Shown here: piece after piece, positions 17,946 to 27,103 of the stretch | Layout of the letters: each line of letters opens with the position of its first letter | Position numbering within the stretch: the stretch's first letter is position 1 | From: Wocania arenilitoris | Lineage (GTDB): Bacteria > Bacteroidota > Bacteroidia > Flavobacteriales > Flavobacteriaceae | Length of the DNA stretch: 64,000 bases | NCBI RefSeq assembly: GCF_021728535.1 | Contig: NZ_JAKKDU010000018.1 | Span: 1 to 64,000 of the forward strand | Direction of reading: 5' to 3' | Translations under genes and position numbers: made by a program | Notes under the pieces: generated by a model | What the model saw: only the letters and a program-made list of their open reading frames with translations | The model's database searches: none | What the model was told of the DNA's origin: nothing

Positions 17946-19871
17946 ATGCAGTTTAAACATCCCGAACTTCTTTACGCATTATTCTTTCTGCTTATTCCAA
18001 TAATTGTCCATTTATTTCAACTCCGGAAATTTAAAAAGGTAGCCTTTACCAATGTGGCTTTTTTAAAAGAAGCAACGCTTAAAACACGTAAAAGTTCACA
18101 AATAAAAAAATGGCTAATTCTTTGTACAAGATTATTATTATTAGCTGCTATTGTTTTAGCATTTGCACAACCTTTTACTTCTAAAACAGATGCTCTAAAA
18201 ACAGAAAAAGAAACTGTTATTTATCTAGATAATTCGTTTAGCATGCAAGCTAAAGGTGCCAATGGAGATTTACTAAAACGCGCCATACAAGACCTTATTA
18301 ATAATATTCCAGAAAACGAAAACATTACATTATTTACCAATAATGCTATTTATAAAAACACGACTTTAAAAGCTATAAAAAATGATTTATTGCAAATTGA
18401 TTATACCGCTAGTAGCTTAAATACTGAAGCCGTATTATTAAAAGGCAATACACTTTTTAACAGTAAAACAAATACTTTAAAAAACATTATTTTAATATCT
18501 GATTTTCAACAAAATAAAGAAAATTTAAATATTAAAAAAGATTCTTTAACAAACTTGTACTTTGTTAAATTACAGCCTGTAAACTCAAACAATATTATTA
18601 TAGATAGTGCTTATATTTCTAACACCTCTCCAACAAATATTGAGCTTAGTGTTAAGCTAAAACAAAGCGGAGCAAAAGTTGAAAGCATTCCTATTTCATT
18701 ATTTAATAATAATAATTTAATTGCTAAAACTTCGGTACAAATTGACGATGAAGCGACTACTAATTTTTCGCTCCCTGTAAATGAAATTATAAATGGAAAA
18801 CTAACCATTAACGATGCTCATTTGCAATTTGATAATAACTTGTTTTTTAATATTAATAACGAATCAAAAATTAATGTATTAGCTATAAATGAAGTAGATG
18901 ATTCATTTTTAAAACGCATTTACAATAATGAAGAATTTAATTATACATCAACTTTAACTAATAAAGTAGATTATAATACTATAGACAATCAGCACCTTAT
19001 TGTTTTAAATGAAATAAACAATATCCCTAACGCTCTAGTTTCGGCTGCTAACGCATTTACAAATCAAGGTGGCTCATTAATTATTATTCCTTCAAAACAT
19101 CTCGTAAAATCGTCCTACAATACCCTACTTTCAAACTACGCTACTTCTTTTAATGATTTAATAGCAACTGAAAAACGAATTACAACCATAAATTATTCAC
19201 ACCCATTATACAGTAATGGTGTGTTTGAAAAACAGGTGCGCAACTTTCAATACCCTAAAGTAAATAGTTTTTATAATGTGGTTTCAAATAGTGCTTCAAA
19301 AGTTTTAAGTTTTGAAGATGATAAAGCCTTTTTATATCAAAATAAAAATACATTTATATTTACAACACCTATAAATAGAGAAAATTCTAACTTTAAAAAT
19401 TCACCTTTAATTGTTCCAACATTTTATAATATTGCCAAATTCAGCTTTAAAATTCCACAATTATACTACACAATAGGTGACGAAAATAGTTTCGATGTTG
19501 ACACCCAATTGCAACAAGACGATATTTTAACGTTAGTGAAAAACGACATAAACATCATTCCAAAACAACAGTATTTTAACAACAAAGTAGTTATTAAAAC
19601 CTCTAAAAATCCTTTGGTAGCGAATACTTACTCAATTAAAAATAGAGCAAAAACCATTGCAAATGTGAGTTACAATTATAATAGAAGCGAAAGCAATTTG
19701 ATATATAGTAACCTATCTAATTTAGAGGGCGTAAGCGTAAGTGATTCTATTACAGAAATTTTCGACGCTATAAAAAGTGACTCAAAAATTAACGCCCTGT
19801 GGAAATGGTTTGTTATTTTTGCACTAATATTATTACTTATTGAAATGCTCATCTTAAAATATTTTAAATGA
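17946..19871 (+). CDS. BatA-domain membrane protein with vWA-like domain
   Basis: The 641-residue protein opens with MQFKHPELLYALFFLLIPIIVHLFQLRKF, the N-terminal BatA (aerotolerance) membrane segment. A second membrane segment follows near residue 60-75. A von Willebrand A-like domain begins with VIYLDNSFSMQAKG near residue 92; DNSxSM is the metal-site motif. A final hydrophobic helix, WKWFVIFALILLLIEMLIL, anchors the C-terminus, so the bulk is periplasmic. Its stop overlaps the next start by 4 nt (ATGA), so the two genes are translationally coupled. The family is linked to envelope stress and aerotolerance; the exact role is unknown. Confidence 0.85.
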   Translation: MQFKHPELLYALFFLLIPIIVHLFQLRKFKKVAFTNVAFLKEATLKTRKSSQIKKWLILCTRLLLLAAIVLAFAQPFTSKTDALKTEKETVIYLDNSFSMQAKGANGDLLKRAIQDLINNIPENENITLFTNNAIYKNTTLKAIKNDLLQIDYTASSLNTEAVLLKGNTLFNSKTNTLKNIILISDFQQNKENLNIKKDSLTNLYFVKLQPVNSNNIIIDSAYISNTSPTNIELSVKLKQSGAKVESIPISLFNNNNLIAKTSVQIDDEATTNFSLPVNEIINGKLTINDAHLQFDNNLFFNINNESKINVLAINEVDDSFLKRIYNNEEFNYTSTLTNKVDYNTIDNQHLIVLNEINNIPNALVSAANAFTNQGGSLIIIPSKHLVKSSYNTLLSNYATSFNDLIATEKRITTINYSHPLYSNGVFEKQVRNFQYPKVNSFYNVVSNSASKVLSFEDDKAFLYQNKNTFIFTTPINRENSNFKNSPLIVPTFYNIAKFSFKIPQLYYTIGDENSFDVDTQLQQDDILTLVKNDINIIPKQQYFNNKVVIKTSKNPLVANTYSIKNRAKTIANVSYNYNRSESNLIYSNLSNLEGVSVSDSITEIFDAIKSDSKINALWKWFVIFALILLLIEMLILKYFK

Positions 19872-21124
19872 ACACACTTATAAAGTCTGCTACAATTATT
19901 GATTCAAAAAGTGAGTTTCACAACACGACTCAAGATATTTTAATTGAAAAAGGTGTCATTTCAAAAATTGGGCAAACCCTAAAAAATCCAAATAAATATC
20001 GCGAAATTAAATTAGAAAATCTTCACATTTCACAAGGTTGGTTTGATAGTAGTGTATGTTTTGGAGAACCTGGTTTTGAAGAACGGGAAACTATTGCAAA
20101 CGGCCTTAAAACTGCAGCTGCATCTGGCTTTACAGCAGTAGCAATGCATGCCAATACAAATCCTGTGATTGATACAAACTCAGACATAACATTTGTTACA
20201 TCAAAATCAGCTAACAATGCCGTAACGCTATTACCCATAGGCGCACTTACTTTAAATAGCAAAGGTGAAGATTTAGCAGAATTATTTGACATGACAAGTG
20301 CTGGTGCAGTAGCATTTTACGATTATAAAAAACCTATTTCTAATCCTAACCTAATGAAAATTGCATTACAATACGCCAGCAATTTTAATGGTTTAGTATG
20401 CTCATTTCCTCAAGAAAACAAAATCTCAGGAAATGGCGTTATGAATGAAAACATAACAAGCACTACCTTAGGTTTAAAAGGAAATCCGGCTTTAGCAGAA
20501 GAGCTACAAATTGTACGTGACTTATTTTTATTAGAATACACTGGTGGAAAATTGCACATTCCAACCATTTCAACAGCTAAATCGGTAGACCTAATTAGAG
20601 TTGCTAAAAAGAAAAAATTAGATGTAAGCTGTAGTGTCGCTATCCATAATTTATATTTTACTGATGAATCTCTAAACGATTTTAACACTCATTTTAAAGT
20701 ACTGCCGCCATTACGAACACAACAAGATGTTGAAGCCTTAATTGATGGTGTAAAAGATGGCACTATTGATATGGTTACAAGCGACCACAACCCTATTGAT
20801 ATCGAACAAAAGAAAATAGAATTTGATCATGCCGATTATGGTACTATAGGACTTGAATCTGCTTTTGGAGCATTACAAAATATTTTTACAACTAAAAAAA
20901 CAATTGAGATTTTAACCAAAGGAAAATCGAGATTCGGATTAGAACAAAACTTTATAAATATTGGAAATACAGCTAATATTTCCCTTTTTAATCCAGATAC
21001 AAAACACACATTCACCAAAAAGAATATCATTTCAAAATCTAAAAATGCTATTTTTGAAAACGAAACTTTAAAGGGACAAGCTTACGGTGTTATTTCTAAT
21101 AATCAAGTAGTTTTAAAATTATAA
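19868..21124 (+). CDS. Dihydroorotase homologue lacking metal-binding His residues
   Basis: The 418-residue protein has the amidohydrolase fold of dihydroorotase: DILIEKGVISKIG, AMHANTNPVID, TSDHNPIDIEQK and a C-terminal beta-domain. The HxH metal motif expected after the first strand is replaced by WFDSSVCFGEPGFEERE, so both His are gone. The His-x-x-His of GKLHIPTISTAKS is also reduced to one. The protein may therefore be a non-catalytic partner, like inactive dihydroorotases that stabilise aspartate transcarbamoylase, or may use a changed chemistry. It is coupled to the BatA gene and two small downstream genes. I give no symbol because pyrC activity is doubtful. Confidence 0.75.
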   Translation: MNTLIKSATIIDSKSEFHNTTQDILIEKGVISKIGQTLKNPNKYREIKLENLHISQGWFDSSVCFGEPGFEERETIANGLKTAAASGFTAVAMHANTNPVIDTNSDITFVTSKSANNAVTLLPIGALTLNSKGEDLAELFDMTSAGAVAFYDYKKPISNPNLMKIALQYASNFNGLVCSFPQENKISGNGVMNENITSTTLGLKGNPALAEELQIVRDLFLLEYTGGKLHIPTISTAKSVDLIRVAKKKKLDVSCSVAIHNLYFTDESLNDFNTHFKVLPPLRTQQDVEALIDGVKDGTIDMVTSDHNPIDIEQKKIEFDHADYGTIGLESAFGALQNIFTTKKTIEILTKGKSRFGLEQNFINIGNTANISLFNPDTKHTFTKKNIISKSKNAIFENETLKGQAYGVISNNQVVLKL

Positions 21125-21125
21125 C

Positions 21126-21467
21126 ATGACAGAACAAGATATAGATAAAGGACGCAAAAATGCTATCATAAGCTATATAACCATTTTTGGAGTTATTATT
21201 GCTTATTACCTAAACAACGAAGATGATAAAAAAAGTGATTTTGCTAGTTTTCACATTAGACAATCGTTAGGTTTGTGGCTTTCGTTTATAGTTATAAACT
21301 TATCAGTGACAAGAAATTTTGATGTTTTTATGCTTAGAGCATGCACATACATATTCTTTTTTACACTTATCATATATGGTTTGTCAAATGCTATTGCAAG
21401 AAAATCACAACCTGTACCACTGCTAGGAAATTTATTTCAAAAAATATTTTCAAATTTAGGTCGATAA
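21126..21467 (+). CDS. Small membrane protein, DUF4870-like
   Basis: The 113-residue protein starts 1 bp after the preceding stop and ends where the next gene begins. The pattern ISYITIFGVIIAYYLNN, then SFHIRQSLGLWLSFIVINL near residue 41 and a third hydrophobic segment near 75-90 resembles DUF4870/import-component-like proteins. In these, an HxxQ motif follows the first membrane helix. Three membrane helices are predicted. The function is unknown; the tight spacing places it in the BatA-dihydroorotase-like operon. Confidence 0.65.
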   Translation: MTEQDIDKGRKNAIISYITIFGVIIAYYLNNEDDKKSDFASFHIRQSLGLWLSFIVINLSVTRNFDVFMLRACTYIFFFTLIIYGLSNAIARKSQPVPLLGNLFQKIFSNLGR

Positions 21468-22124
21468 ATGCCTTATAATTCTCCAACACTTGAGCATATA
21501 GTTAGAGCATCTACTCTAAAAGAAAATGCGCCGTTATTAATCATGCTACACGGTTATGGTAGCGATGAAAACGATTTATTTTCATTCGCTAACGAATTAC
21601 CCGAAGAATTTTTCATCATTTCAGTTAAAGCACCATACCAATTGCAACCTTTTGGTAATGCTTGGTATGCCATTAATTTTGATGCCGATAAAGGCAAATG
21701 GAACGACAACGAGCAAGCTAAAGAATCTCTTAAATTAATTGCAAATTTTATTGATGAAGCCGTAAACAATTATCCTGTAAATAAAAACAATGTGTCGCTT
21801 TTAGGTTTTAGCCAAGGCAGCATATTAAGTTATGCCGTTGCGCTTACTTACCCCAAAAAAGTGCAAAATATTGTGGCACTGAGTGGTTATGTAAACCAAG
21901 ATATCTTACCAAAAAATATTGAAGAAAAAAATTATTCCAATTTAGATTTTTATATCTCACACGGAAGCGTAGACCAAGTTATTCCTGTAGATTGGGCTCG
22001 ACAAACACAACCTTTTTTAAATACACTAAACATTAAAAATACCTATTCTGAATTTCCTGTTGGACATGGTGTTGCTCCACAGAATTTTTATGAGTTGAAA
22101 GATTGGCTTAGTAAACGAATTTAA
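21468..22124 (+). CDS. Alpha/beta hydrolase (phospholipase/carboxylesterase family)
   Basis: The 218-residue cytoplasmic protein follows the small membrane gene without a gap. The catalytic triad is visible: nucleophile in LLGFSQGSILS near residue 112, Asp in SHGSVDQVIPV near 168, and His in EFPVGHGVAP near 203. LIMLHGYGSDENDLF near residue 24 gives the oxyanion hole. These are the marks of the phospholipase/carboxylesterase family (COG0400). It is the last gene of the operon that starts at the BatA gene and converges with the LacI-family gene. Confidence 0.85.
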   Translation: MPYNSPTLEHIVRASTLKENAPLLIMLHGYGSDENDLFSFANELPEEFFIISVKAPYQLQPFGNAWYAINFDADKGKWNDNEQAKESLKLIANFIDEAVNNYPVNKNNVSLLGFSQGSILSYAVALTYPKKVQNIVALSGYVNQDILPKNIEEKNYSNLDFYISHGSVDQVIPVDWARQTQPFLNTLNIKNTYSEFPVGHGVAPQNFYELKDWLSKRI

Positions 22125-22138
22125 TTAGCTAAAGTAAG

Positions 22139-23155
22139 CTATTTTTTTGAAGACTCTCTTACTATTAGTTTGTGACGTAAACTTATTGAATTTGTTTCTT
22201 GTAAGTTAATATTCCCTTTTATTTGATTAATAATACTCTCGCCAGCTAAAAGTCCCATACTATACCCTGGATATTCAATAGTACTTAATGTTGGCGAGAC
22301 TAACTCAGAAATAGGATCATTATTAAATCCAATAACTTTAATATCATTGGGTATACTAAAACCCTCTGTTTTTAGTTTTTGCATACAATGAGCTGCAAAC
22401 GAATCACTTAACACAAACAATCCATCAATTGGCACATTCATACTTTTTATATAATCTACTACATCCTTAGCGCTTTGTGGTTCCATAGAAGTTTCAATAA
22501 TGTTAACCTCATTAAAAACAATGTTATTATCTTCTAATGCTCCTTTATAACCTAATAATCTATTACTATATACATTTCGTTTTAAATTCCCTGTTACAAT
22601 TAAAATGTTTTTACAACCTTGTTGAATTAAATGATTAGTAGCATCATAACCAGCCTGAAAATTATCAATTACAATGGTAGGGCAATTGGGCAAATTAAAT
22701 ACACGATCCATAAATATTAAAGGAATTTTTGATTTGATGTAAGGCATAAAATGTTCGGAACTTTCAGAATTAAAAGCTAAAGACACTAAAAGAGCATCTA
22801 CTCCACTATTATATAGCGTTTTCGCATTCATTATTTCCTTCTCTACAGACTCCAATGACTGACTGATTATTAAATTATATCCCGCTTCATTAACAACTTT
22901 TTCTACACCTGCTAAAAGTGTAGACATAAAATTAGAATTAAGCTTAGGAACAATAACCCCAATAGCATTTGATTTTTGCGTGCGAAGATTTACAGCAAAC
23001 TTGTTAACCTTGTATCCCATTTCATTCGCCTTAAAAACTACACGGTCCTTAGTTTTTTGACTAATAGAAGGATGGTTATTTAAACTTCTGCTAATAGTAC
23101 CAGGGGAAACATTTAATTCTTTTGCTAAATCGTAAATTGTAATCTTTTTTTCCAT
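22139..23155 (-). CDS. LacI-family transcriptional regulator of the sugar-acid locus
   Basis: From ATG 23155 the protein has 338 residues. The N-terminal helix-turn-helix is ITIYDLAKELNVSPGTISRSL with the hinge sequence AVNLRTQKSNAIGVIVP. A periplasmic-binding-protein-like effector domain follows (SGVDALLVSL, IPLIFMDRVF, DGLFVLSDSFAAHCMQKL). It is transcribed divergently from the operon at 23477-30534. A palindrome of the kind these proteins bind, ATGCAATCGGTTGCGT in its core, overlaps the operon promoter. It therefore probably represses the operon until a sugar-acid inducer is present. The effector is unknown. Confidence 0.9.
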   Translation of the reverse strand: MEKKITIYDLAKELNVSPGTISRSLNNHPSISQKTKDRVVFKANEMGYKVNKFAVNLRTQKSNAIGVIVPKLNSNFMSTLLAGVEKVVNEAGYNLIISQSLESVEKEIMNAKTLYNSGVDALLVSLAFNSESSEHFMPYIKSKIPLIFMDRVFNLPNCPTIVIDNFQAGYDATNHLIQQGCKNILIVTGNLKRNVYSNRLLGYKGALEDNNIVFNEVNIIETSMEPQSAKDVVDYIKSMNVPIDGLFVLSDSFAAHCMQKLKTEGFSIPNDIKVIGFNNDPISELVSPTLSTIEYPGYSMGLLAGESIINQIKGNINLQETNSISLRHKLIVRESSKK

Positions 23156-23338
23156 TAACAATAATCATTTATACCCCAAAAACATACATATACTATTAAA
23201 CAACATCAATATTACGCAACAAATAATTTCGAAAATTAATTAAATATTTAAATAATCTTTCGATTATAATGTAAATTTAGTTAAAAATATTAAAAAAATA
23301 TTCATAAAATACAAATTCAAAAGTATTCAGTTGTTTAA

Positions 23339-23362
23339 TTTTATGCAATCGGTTGCGTAAAA
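23339..23362. promoter_or_regulatory. LacI-type operator overlapping the operon promoter
   Basis: A 24-bp palindrome with 10 of 12 base pairs symmetric has arms TTTTATGCAA and TTGCGTAAAA around TCGG. The CAA-TCGG-TTG core is typical of LacI-family operators. A half-site, ACGCAAC, lies at about 23214-23220. The -33 TTG of the operon promoter (23353-23355) is inside the right arm. Confidence 0.75.
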
Positions 23363-23383
23363 TAATAATATCCTATATATTTG
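23353..23383 (+). promoter_or_regulatory. Promoter of the sugar-acid operon
   Basis: TTG at 23353-23355, a 20-nt spacer and TATATTTG at 23376-23383 match the Bacteroidota consensus. The start codon is about 94 nt downstream. A repressor on the operator would block the -33 element. Confidence 0.7.
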
Positions 23384-23476
23384 TATGTTTTTAATTTATA
23401 AAAAGCTCTATTTTAATTAATAGCTTCTAATTATGTGAATGTTTTTCCTTTCTAAAAATCAAAACAAGTAGCACTA

Positions 23477-24739
23477 ATGAAATTATATTTACTTTTCCTT
23501 ATCCTTATTAACACTTTATTTAGTTGTACTGAAGACCTTATACATTTAAAAGTAGATACTGGTGCTTACGACAGGTTAGATTGCCCCGTTTTTTTAGATT
23601 ATAGCATTCTAAATCAAAAAGAATCTATTGAAAATCTTCAATTAGTTGAAATTATAAATAGCGACTTTATAAATACCCCTTCTCAGATTAATAAACAAAC
23701 AAAAAAACTTTGGTTTGTTTTAAATGGTTTTACTCCTAAAGAAACTAGCCGGAAATTTGCTCTAGTCAGTAAATCAAAGCAAGATAATAACACTCCTATT
23801 AAAATCCTTAAAAAAGATGGGGGCTTATTGTTAACTTCTAATGGAAATCCTATTTTAAATTATCAATTCGAAATTAAAAACCCGCCAGAAGGTGTTGATG
23901 AAAAGTATAAAAAATCTGGTTTTATCCACCCTGTTTATTCGCCCGAAGGCGAAGTATTAACTAGAATTCAGCCACCAGACCACTATCACCATTATGGTAT
24001 TTGGGGACCTTGGACCAAAACACATATAGAAGGACGGTTTGTAGATTTTTGGAATATAGGAGATGGACTGGGTACAGTTTTATTCAAAGATTTTTTAAAC
24101 GAAACCCAAGGTGATGTTTATAGCAGTTTTACAGCATTGCAAGAACATATAGATTTTGGGGCTGAAGAAAAAAATAGAATTGCGCTAAATGAAGAATTGG
24201 AAATTAAAGCTTGGAATATCTCAACTAAAAAAAAATCTTGGTTGATTGACTACACTACAAAAATTAAAAGCCCTTTAGATTTAGGCATTCTTTTTGATGC
24301 GTATCGCTATGGTGGCGGTATTGGATTTAGAGCTACTGAAAAATGGCATAAAGACAATGCATCTGTATTAACATCTGAAGGAAAAGATCGTTTATCGGCT
24401 GATGGCACTTCTGCTAAATGGGCTATAATTGAAGGTGAATCTGAAACAAAAGAAGGGCGAAGCGGAATTTTATTTATGGGTTACCCTGATAATAAAGAAT
24501 TTCCAGAACCCATGCGAGTTTGGCCTATTAATAGTAATGGAGGAAGAGGTGATATGTTTTTTGAGTTTTGTCCCATTCGCCACATAGAGTGGAAAATAGA
24601 AAGTAAAAAAGAATATAGTTTAAATTATCGAATGCTTATTTTTGATGGAGAAATGACAGCAGAACAAGCAGAAATACATTGGCAAGGATTTGCTAACCCA
24701 CCAAAGGCAACCATAATCTCTAAACAATTAAATAAATGA
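23477..24739 (+). CDS. PmoA-family (DUF6807) lipoprotein
   Basis: The 420-residue product has a lipoprotein signal (MKLYLLFLILINTLFSC). An N-terminal beta-domain precedes the PmoA/DUF6807 domain from about residue 140: PPDHYHHYGIWGPWTKTH, VDFWNIGDG and GGGIGFRATEKWH, ending near IRHIEWKIESKKEYSLNYR. Proteins of this family lie in sugar-degradation clusters of Bacteroidota; no reaction is firmly assigned. It is the first gene of the LacI-controlled operon and should act at the periplasmic face. Its TGA stop is formed by the first bases of Repeat A copy 2. Confidence 0.75.
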   Translation: MKLYLLFLILINTLFSCTEDLIHLKVDTGAYDRLDCPVFLDYSILNQKESIENLQLVEIINSDFINTPSQINKQTKKLWFVLNGFTPKETSRKFALVSKSKQDNNTPIKILKKDGGLLLTSNGNPILNYQFEIKNPPEGVDEKYKKSGFIHPVYSPEGEVLTRIQPPDHYHHYGIWGPWTKTHIEGRFVDFWNIGDGLGTVLFKDFLNETQGDVYSSFTALQEHIDFGAEEKNRIALNEELEIKAWNISTKKKSWLIDYTTKIKSPLDLGILFDAYRYGGGIGFRATEKWHKDNASVLTSEGKDRLSADGTSAKWAIIEGESETKEGRSGILFMGYPDNKEFPEPMRVWPINSNGGRGDMFFEFCPIRHIEWKIESKKEYSLNYRMLIFDGEMTAEQAEIHWQGFANPPKATIISKQLNK

Positions 24740-24833
24740 AACATCCATGATTAATATTTAATCATACAACCAAATGATTATTTAGGATGTTACATTTGAC
24801 CGTTGAATAACAATAAATATAAACACATGAAAA
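24736..24833 (+). repeat. Repeat A copy 2
   Basis: This copy lies between the PmoA-like and ThuA-like genes and ends at the ATG of the latter (24827). It differs from copy 1 at about two positions. One of these makes TACATTTG, a full match to the -7 consensus TAnnTTTG. Hairpin TGATTAA-TAT-TTAATCA and arms AACATCC/GGATGTT are intact. Its presence may give the downstream genes their own promoter. Confidence 0.85.
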
Positions 24834-25615
24834 AAATAGCATTAGCAATTCTGTGTATATTTACTCTCATAAATATGCAAGCAAATAATGAGGGAATTGA
24901 AATATTAAAGAAAAAGAAAGTTTTAATATTTACAAAAAATGGTCTTTCCTTAAATGGAAAAAAAGGATATGTCCACAAAAACATTCCAAATAGTATAAGG
25001 GCATTAGAAGCAATTTGTAAACTTGAAAAAATAGAAACTGTAGCTAGTGAAGATGCATCATTATTTACTGATGAAAGTTTAGCTCAATTTGATGCCATCA
25101 TTTTTTCAAACGCAAATAATGAAGTTTTTGATACAGAAGAACAAAGAAAGGCATTTCAAAAATATATTAGAAATGGCGGTGGATTTGTTGGAATACATTC
25201 ATCAAACGCCGTAGCAAGAGATTGGCCGTGGTATTGGGCGCTTGTTGGGGGAAAGTTTGTAAGACATGCACCGCATCAAGAATTTGATGTCGTTGTTACA
25301 GATCCCAATCATCCCTCAACCGAATTTCTAAATAAAAAATGGAAAGTAGATGACGAGTGCTATTATTCCAATAATTTAAATCCAGACATACATGTTTTAC
25401 TTTCGGCAGATATGACTACCGTTGAAGACAAAAAGAAATCAGAATACCCTAATAATGTTTTTGGTGACTATTTCCCTTTATGTTGGTCTCACAAGTTTGA
25501 TGGAGGTCGCCAATGGTATACCGCATTAGGGCATGACGCAGAGACGTATGATGATCCTACTTTTAGAAAACATTTAAGAGGAGGTATTCTTTGGGTATTA
25601 AAACTAAAAAAATAA
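24827..25615 (+). CDS. Exported ThuA-like protein
   Basis: Starting at ATG 24827, directly after Repeat A, the 262-residue protein has a signal peptide (MKKIALAILCIFTLINMQA) and a ThuA domain of the class-I glutamine amidotransferase-like fold. Marks are DAIIFSNANNEVFDTEEQR, NGGGFVGIHSSNA, WALVGGKFVRHAPHQEF and GRQWYTALGHDAETYDDP. ThuA of rhizobia works with ThuB in converting trehalose to the 3-keto sugar. Here it is secreted and precedes two exported Gfo/Idh oxidoreductases, the family of ThuB. This supports a role in periplasmic sugar oxidation; the substrate is inferred only. Confidence 0.85.
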   Translation: MKKIALAILCIFTLINMQANNEGIEILKKKKVLIFTKNGLSLNGKKGYVHKNIPNSIRALEAICKLEKIETVASEDASLFTDESLAQFDAIIFSNANNEVFDTEEQRKAFQKYIRNGGGFVGIHSSNAVARDWPWYWALVGGKFVRHAPHQEFDVVVTDPNHPSTEFLNKKWKVDDECYYSNNLNPDIHVLLSADMTTVEDKKKSEYPNNVFGDYFPLCWSHKFDGGRQWYTALGHDAETYDDPTFRKHLRGGILWVLKLKK

Positions 25616-25632
25616 ACTAATCAATACTTAAT

Positions 25633-27009
25633 ATGGAACGTAGAAACTTTATAAAGAAAACAGCAGCTGGAGGTGCAGCAACATTATTGGTGCCAACCAT
25701 TTTACCGTCAAATGTATTTGGAAAGAATGCGCCTAGTAACAAAATTAACATCGGTCAAATTGGTTGTGGACGTATTGCTCGCAGTCATGATATATACGAT
25801 ACCATTCGTTTTGACGACGCCCGATTTGTTGCGGTATGTGATGTAGATTCCCAACGAGCAACCGATGCTAAAAATCAGATTGATAGCTTCTACAAAGAAA
25901 AAACTGGTAAGAAGAAATACATGAATACCAGAGTATATGAAGATTATCGTGAAATGTTGTTGAACAAGGATATTGACGCGGTGGTTATTAGTACACCAGA
26001 TCATTGGCATTCGCAACCCGCTATGGAAGCGGCATTAGCGGGTAAGGATATTTATTTGCAAAAGCCAACATCGTTAACTGTTAGGGAAGGGCAACAACTA
26101 TGTGAAGCTGTACAAAAGAGTGGTGTTATTTTGCAGGTAGGTACTCAACAACGTTCTATGCCTCAGTTTCGCATTGCCGCTGAGTTGGTAAGAAATGGTC
26201 GTATAGGAAAAGTGCATACAGTTAAGATAGGACTTCCGGGTGATCCGGCAGGGCCAGAAGCACCAACGATGCCTATACCTCCAAACCTGAATTTTGATAT
26301 GTGGTTAGGATCGACACCAGAAGTACCTTATACCGAAATAGGTGTACATCCACAGAATGACTATAGCAGACCAGGTTGGTTACGTCAAAGAAATTATGGT
26401 GCCGGTATGATTACCGGTTGGGGACAACATCATTACGACTCCGCTGCTTGGGGGATGAATACAGAACTTACAGGACCAATGTCTGTTGAAGCATTGGCTG
26501 AGTTTCCAAAATCAGGTCTTTGGAATGTACATGGCGACTTTTTTGTAAAACACGAATACGAAAACGGAATTACCGTATACACCAGTGGTGGATATACCAA
26601 TGGTATAAAGTACATAGGAGAAGATGGGTGGATTTTTGTATCGCGAGGTGCTTATACAGCTTCATCTTCCGATCCGGTTGATAAAGAAAAAAGTGCAAAA
26701 GCGTTAAATGCTTCCGATCCAAAGATATTGGAATCTATAATAGGAAAAAATGAAATTCATCTTGAAAAAATAGACGATCAACACGGTAATTGGTTAGATT
26801 GTATAAAAACAAGAAAGCAACCTATTTCACCCATTGAAAAAGGACATAAGGCGTGTTCTATTTGTTTGATCAGCGATATCGCAATGCAATTTGACAGGAA
26901 ATTAGAATGGGATCCCGAAAACGAAGTTTTTATTAATGATGACGAGGCCAATGCTATGTTGAGACGTGAACAACGTAAGCCATACGGTACCGATTATGTA
27001 AAGATGTAG
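25633..27009 (+). CDS. Exported Gfo/Idh/MocA oxidoreductase with Tat-type signal
   Basis: The 458-residue protein begins MERRNFIKKTAAGGAATLLV, a twin-arginine-type signal (RRNFIK), so it is probably exported folded with its cofactor. The NAD(P)-binding motif is IGQIGCGRIARSHD near residue 41. The catalytic-lysine motif EAALAGKDIYLQKPTS lies near 140. The Bacteroidota-type C-terminal domain follows, with PRPGWLRQRNYGAGMITGWG-like sequence (SRPGWLRQRNYG near 250). It lies 17 bp after the thuA-like gene. Its codons use clearly more G and C (CGT, GGT, GCG) than its neighbours, which hints at separate acquisition. Likely role: oxidation of a sugar or sugar-acid ring hydroxyl. Confidence 0.85.
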   Translation: MERRNFIKKTAAGGAATLLVPTILPSNVFGKNAPSNKINIGQIGCGRIARSHDIYDTIRFDDARFVAVCDVDSQRATDAKNQIDSFYKEKTGKKKYMNTRVYEDYREMLLNKDIDAVVISTPDHWHSQPAMEAALAGKDIYLQKPTSLTVREGQQLCEAVQKSGVILQVGTQQRSMPQFRIAAELVRNGRIGKVHTVKIGLPGDPAGPEAPTMPIPPNLNFDMWLGSTPEVPYTEIGVHPQNDYSRPGWLRQRNYGAGMITGWGQHHYDSAAWGMNTELTGPMSVEALAEFPKSGLWNVHGDFFVKHEYENGITVYTSGGYTNGIKYIGEDGWIFVSRGAYTASSSDPVDKEKSAKALNASDPKILESIIGKNEIHLEKIDDQHGNWLDCIKTRKQPISPIEKGHKACSICLISDIAMQFDRKLEWDPENEVFINDDEANAMLRREQRKPYGTDYVKM

Positions 27010-27103
27010 ATTAGATCACATTTGAAAAAAGGAACTCCTGTTTTGAATCAATAACGATAAAAACAGGCGGATTTAACTGTAATTTAGTAGTAAATAATAT
27101 ATA

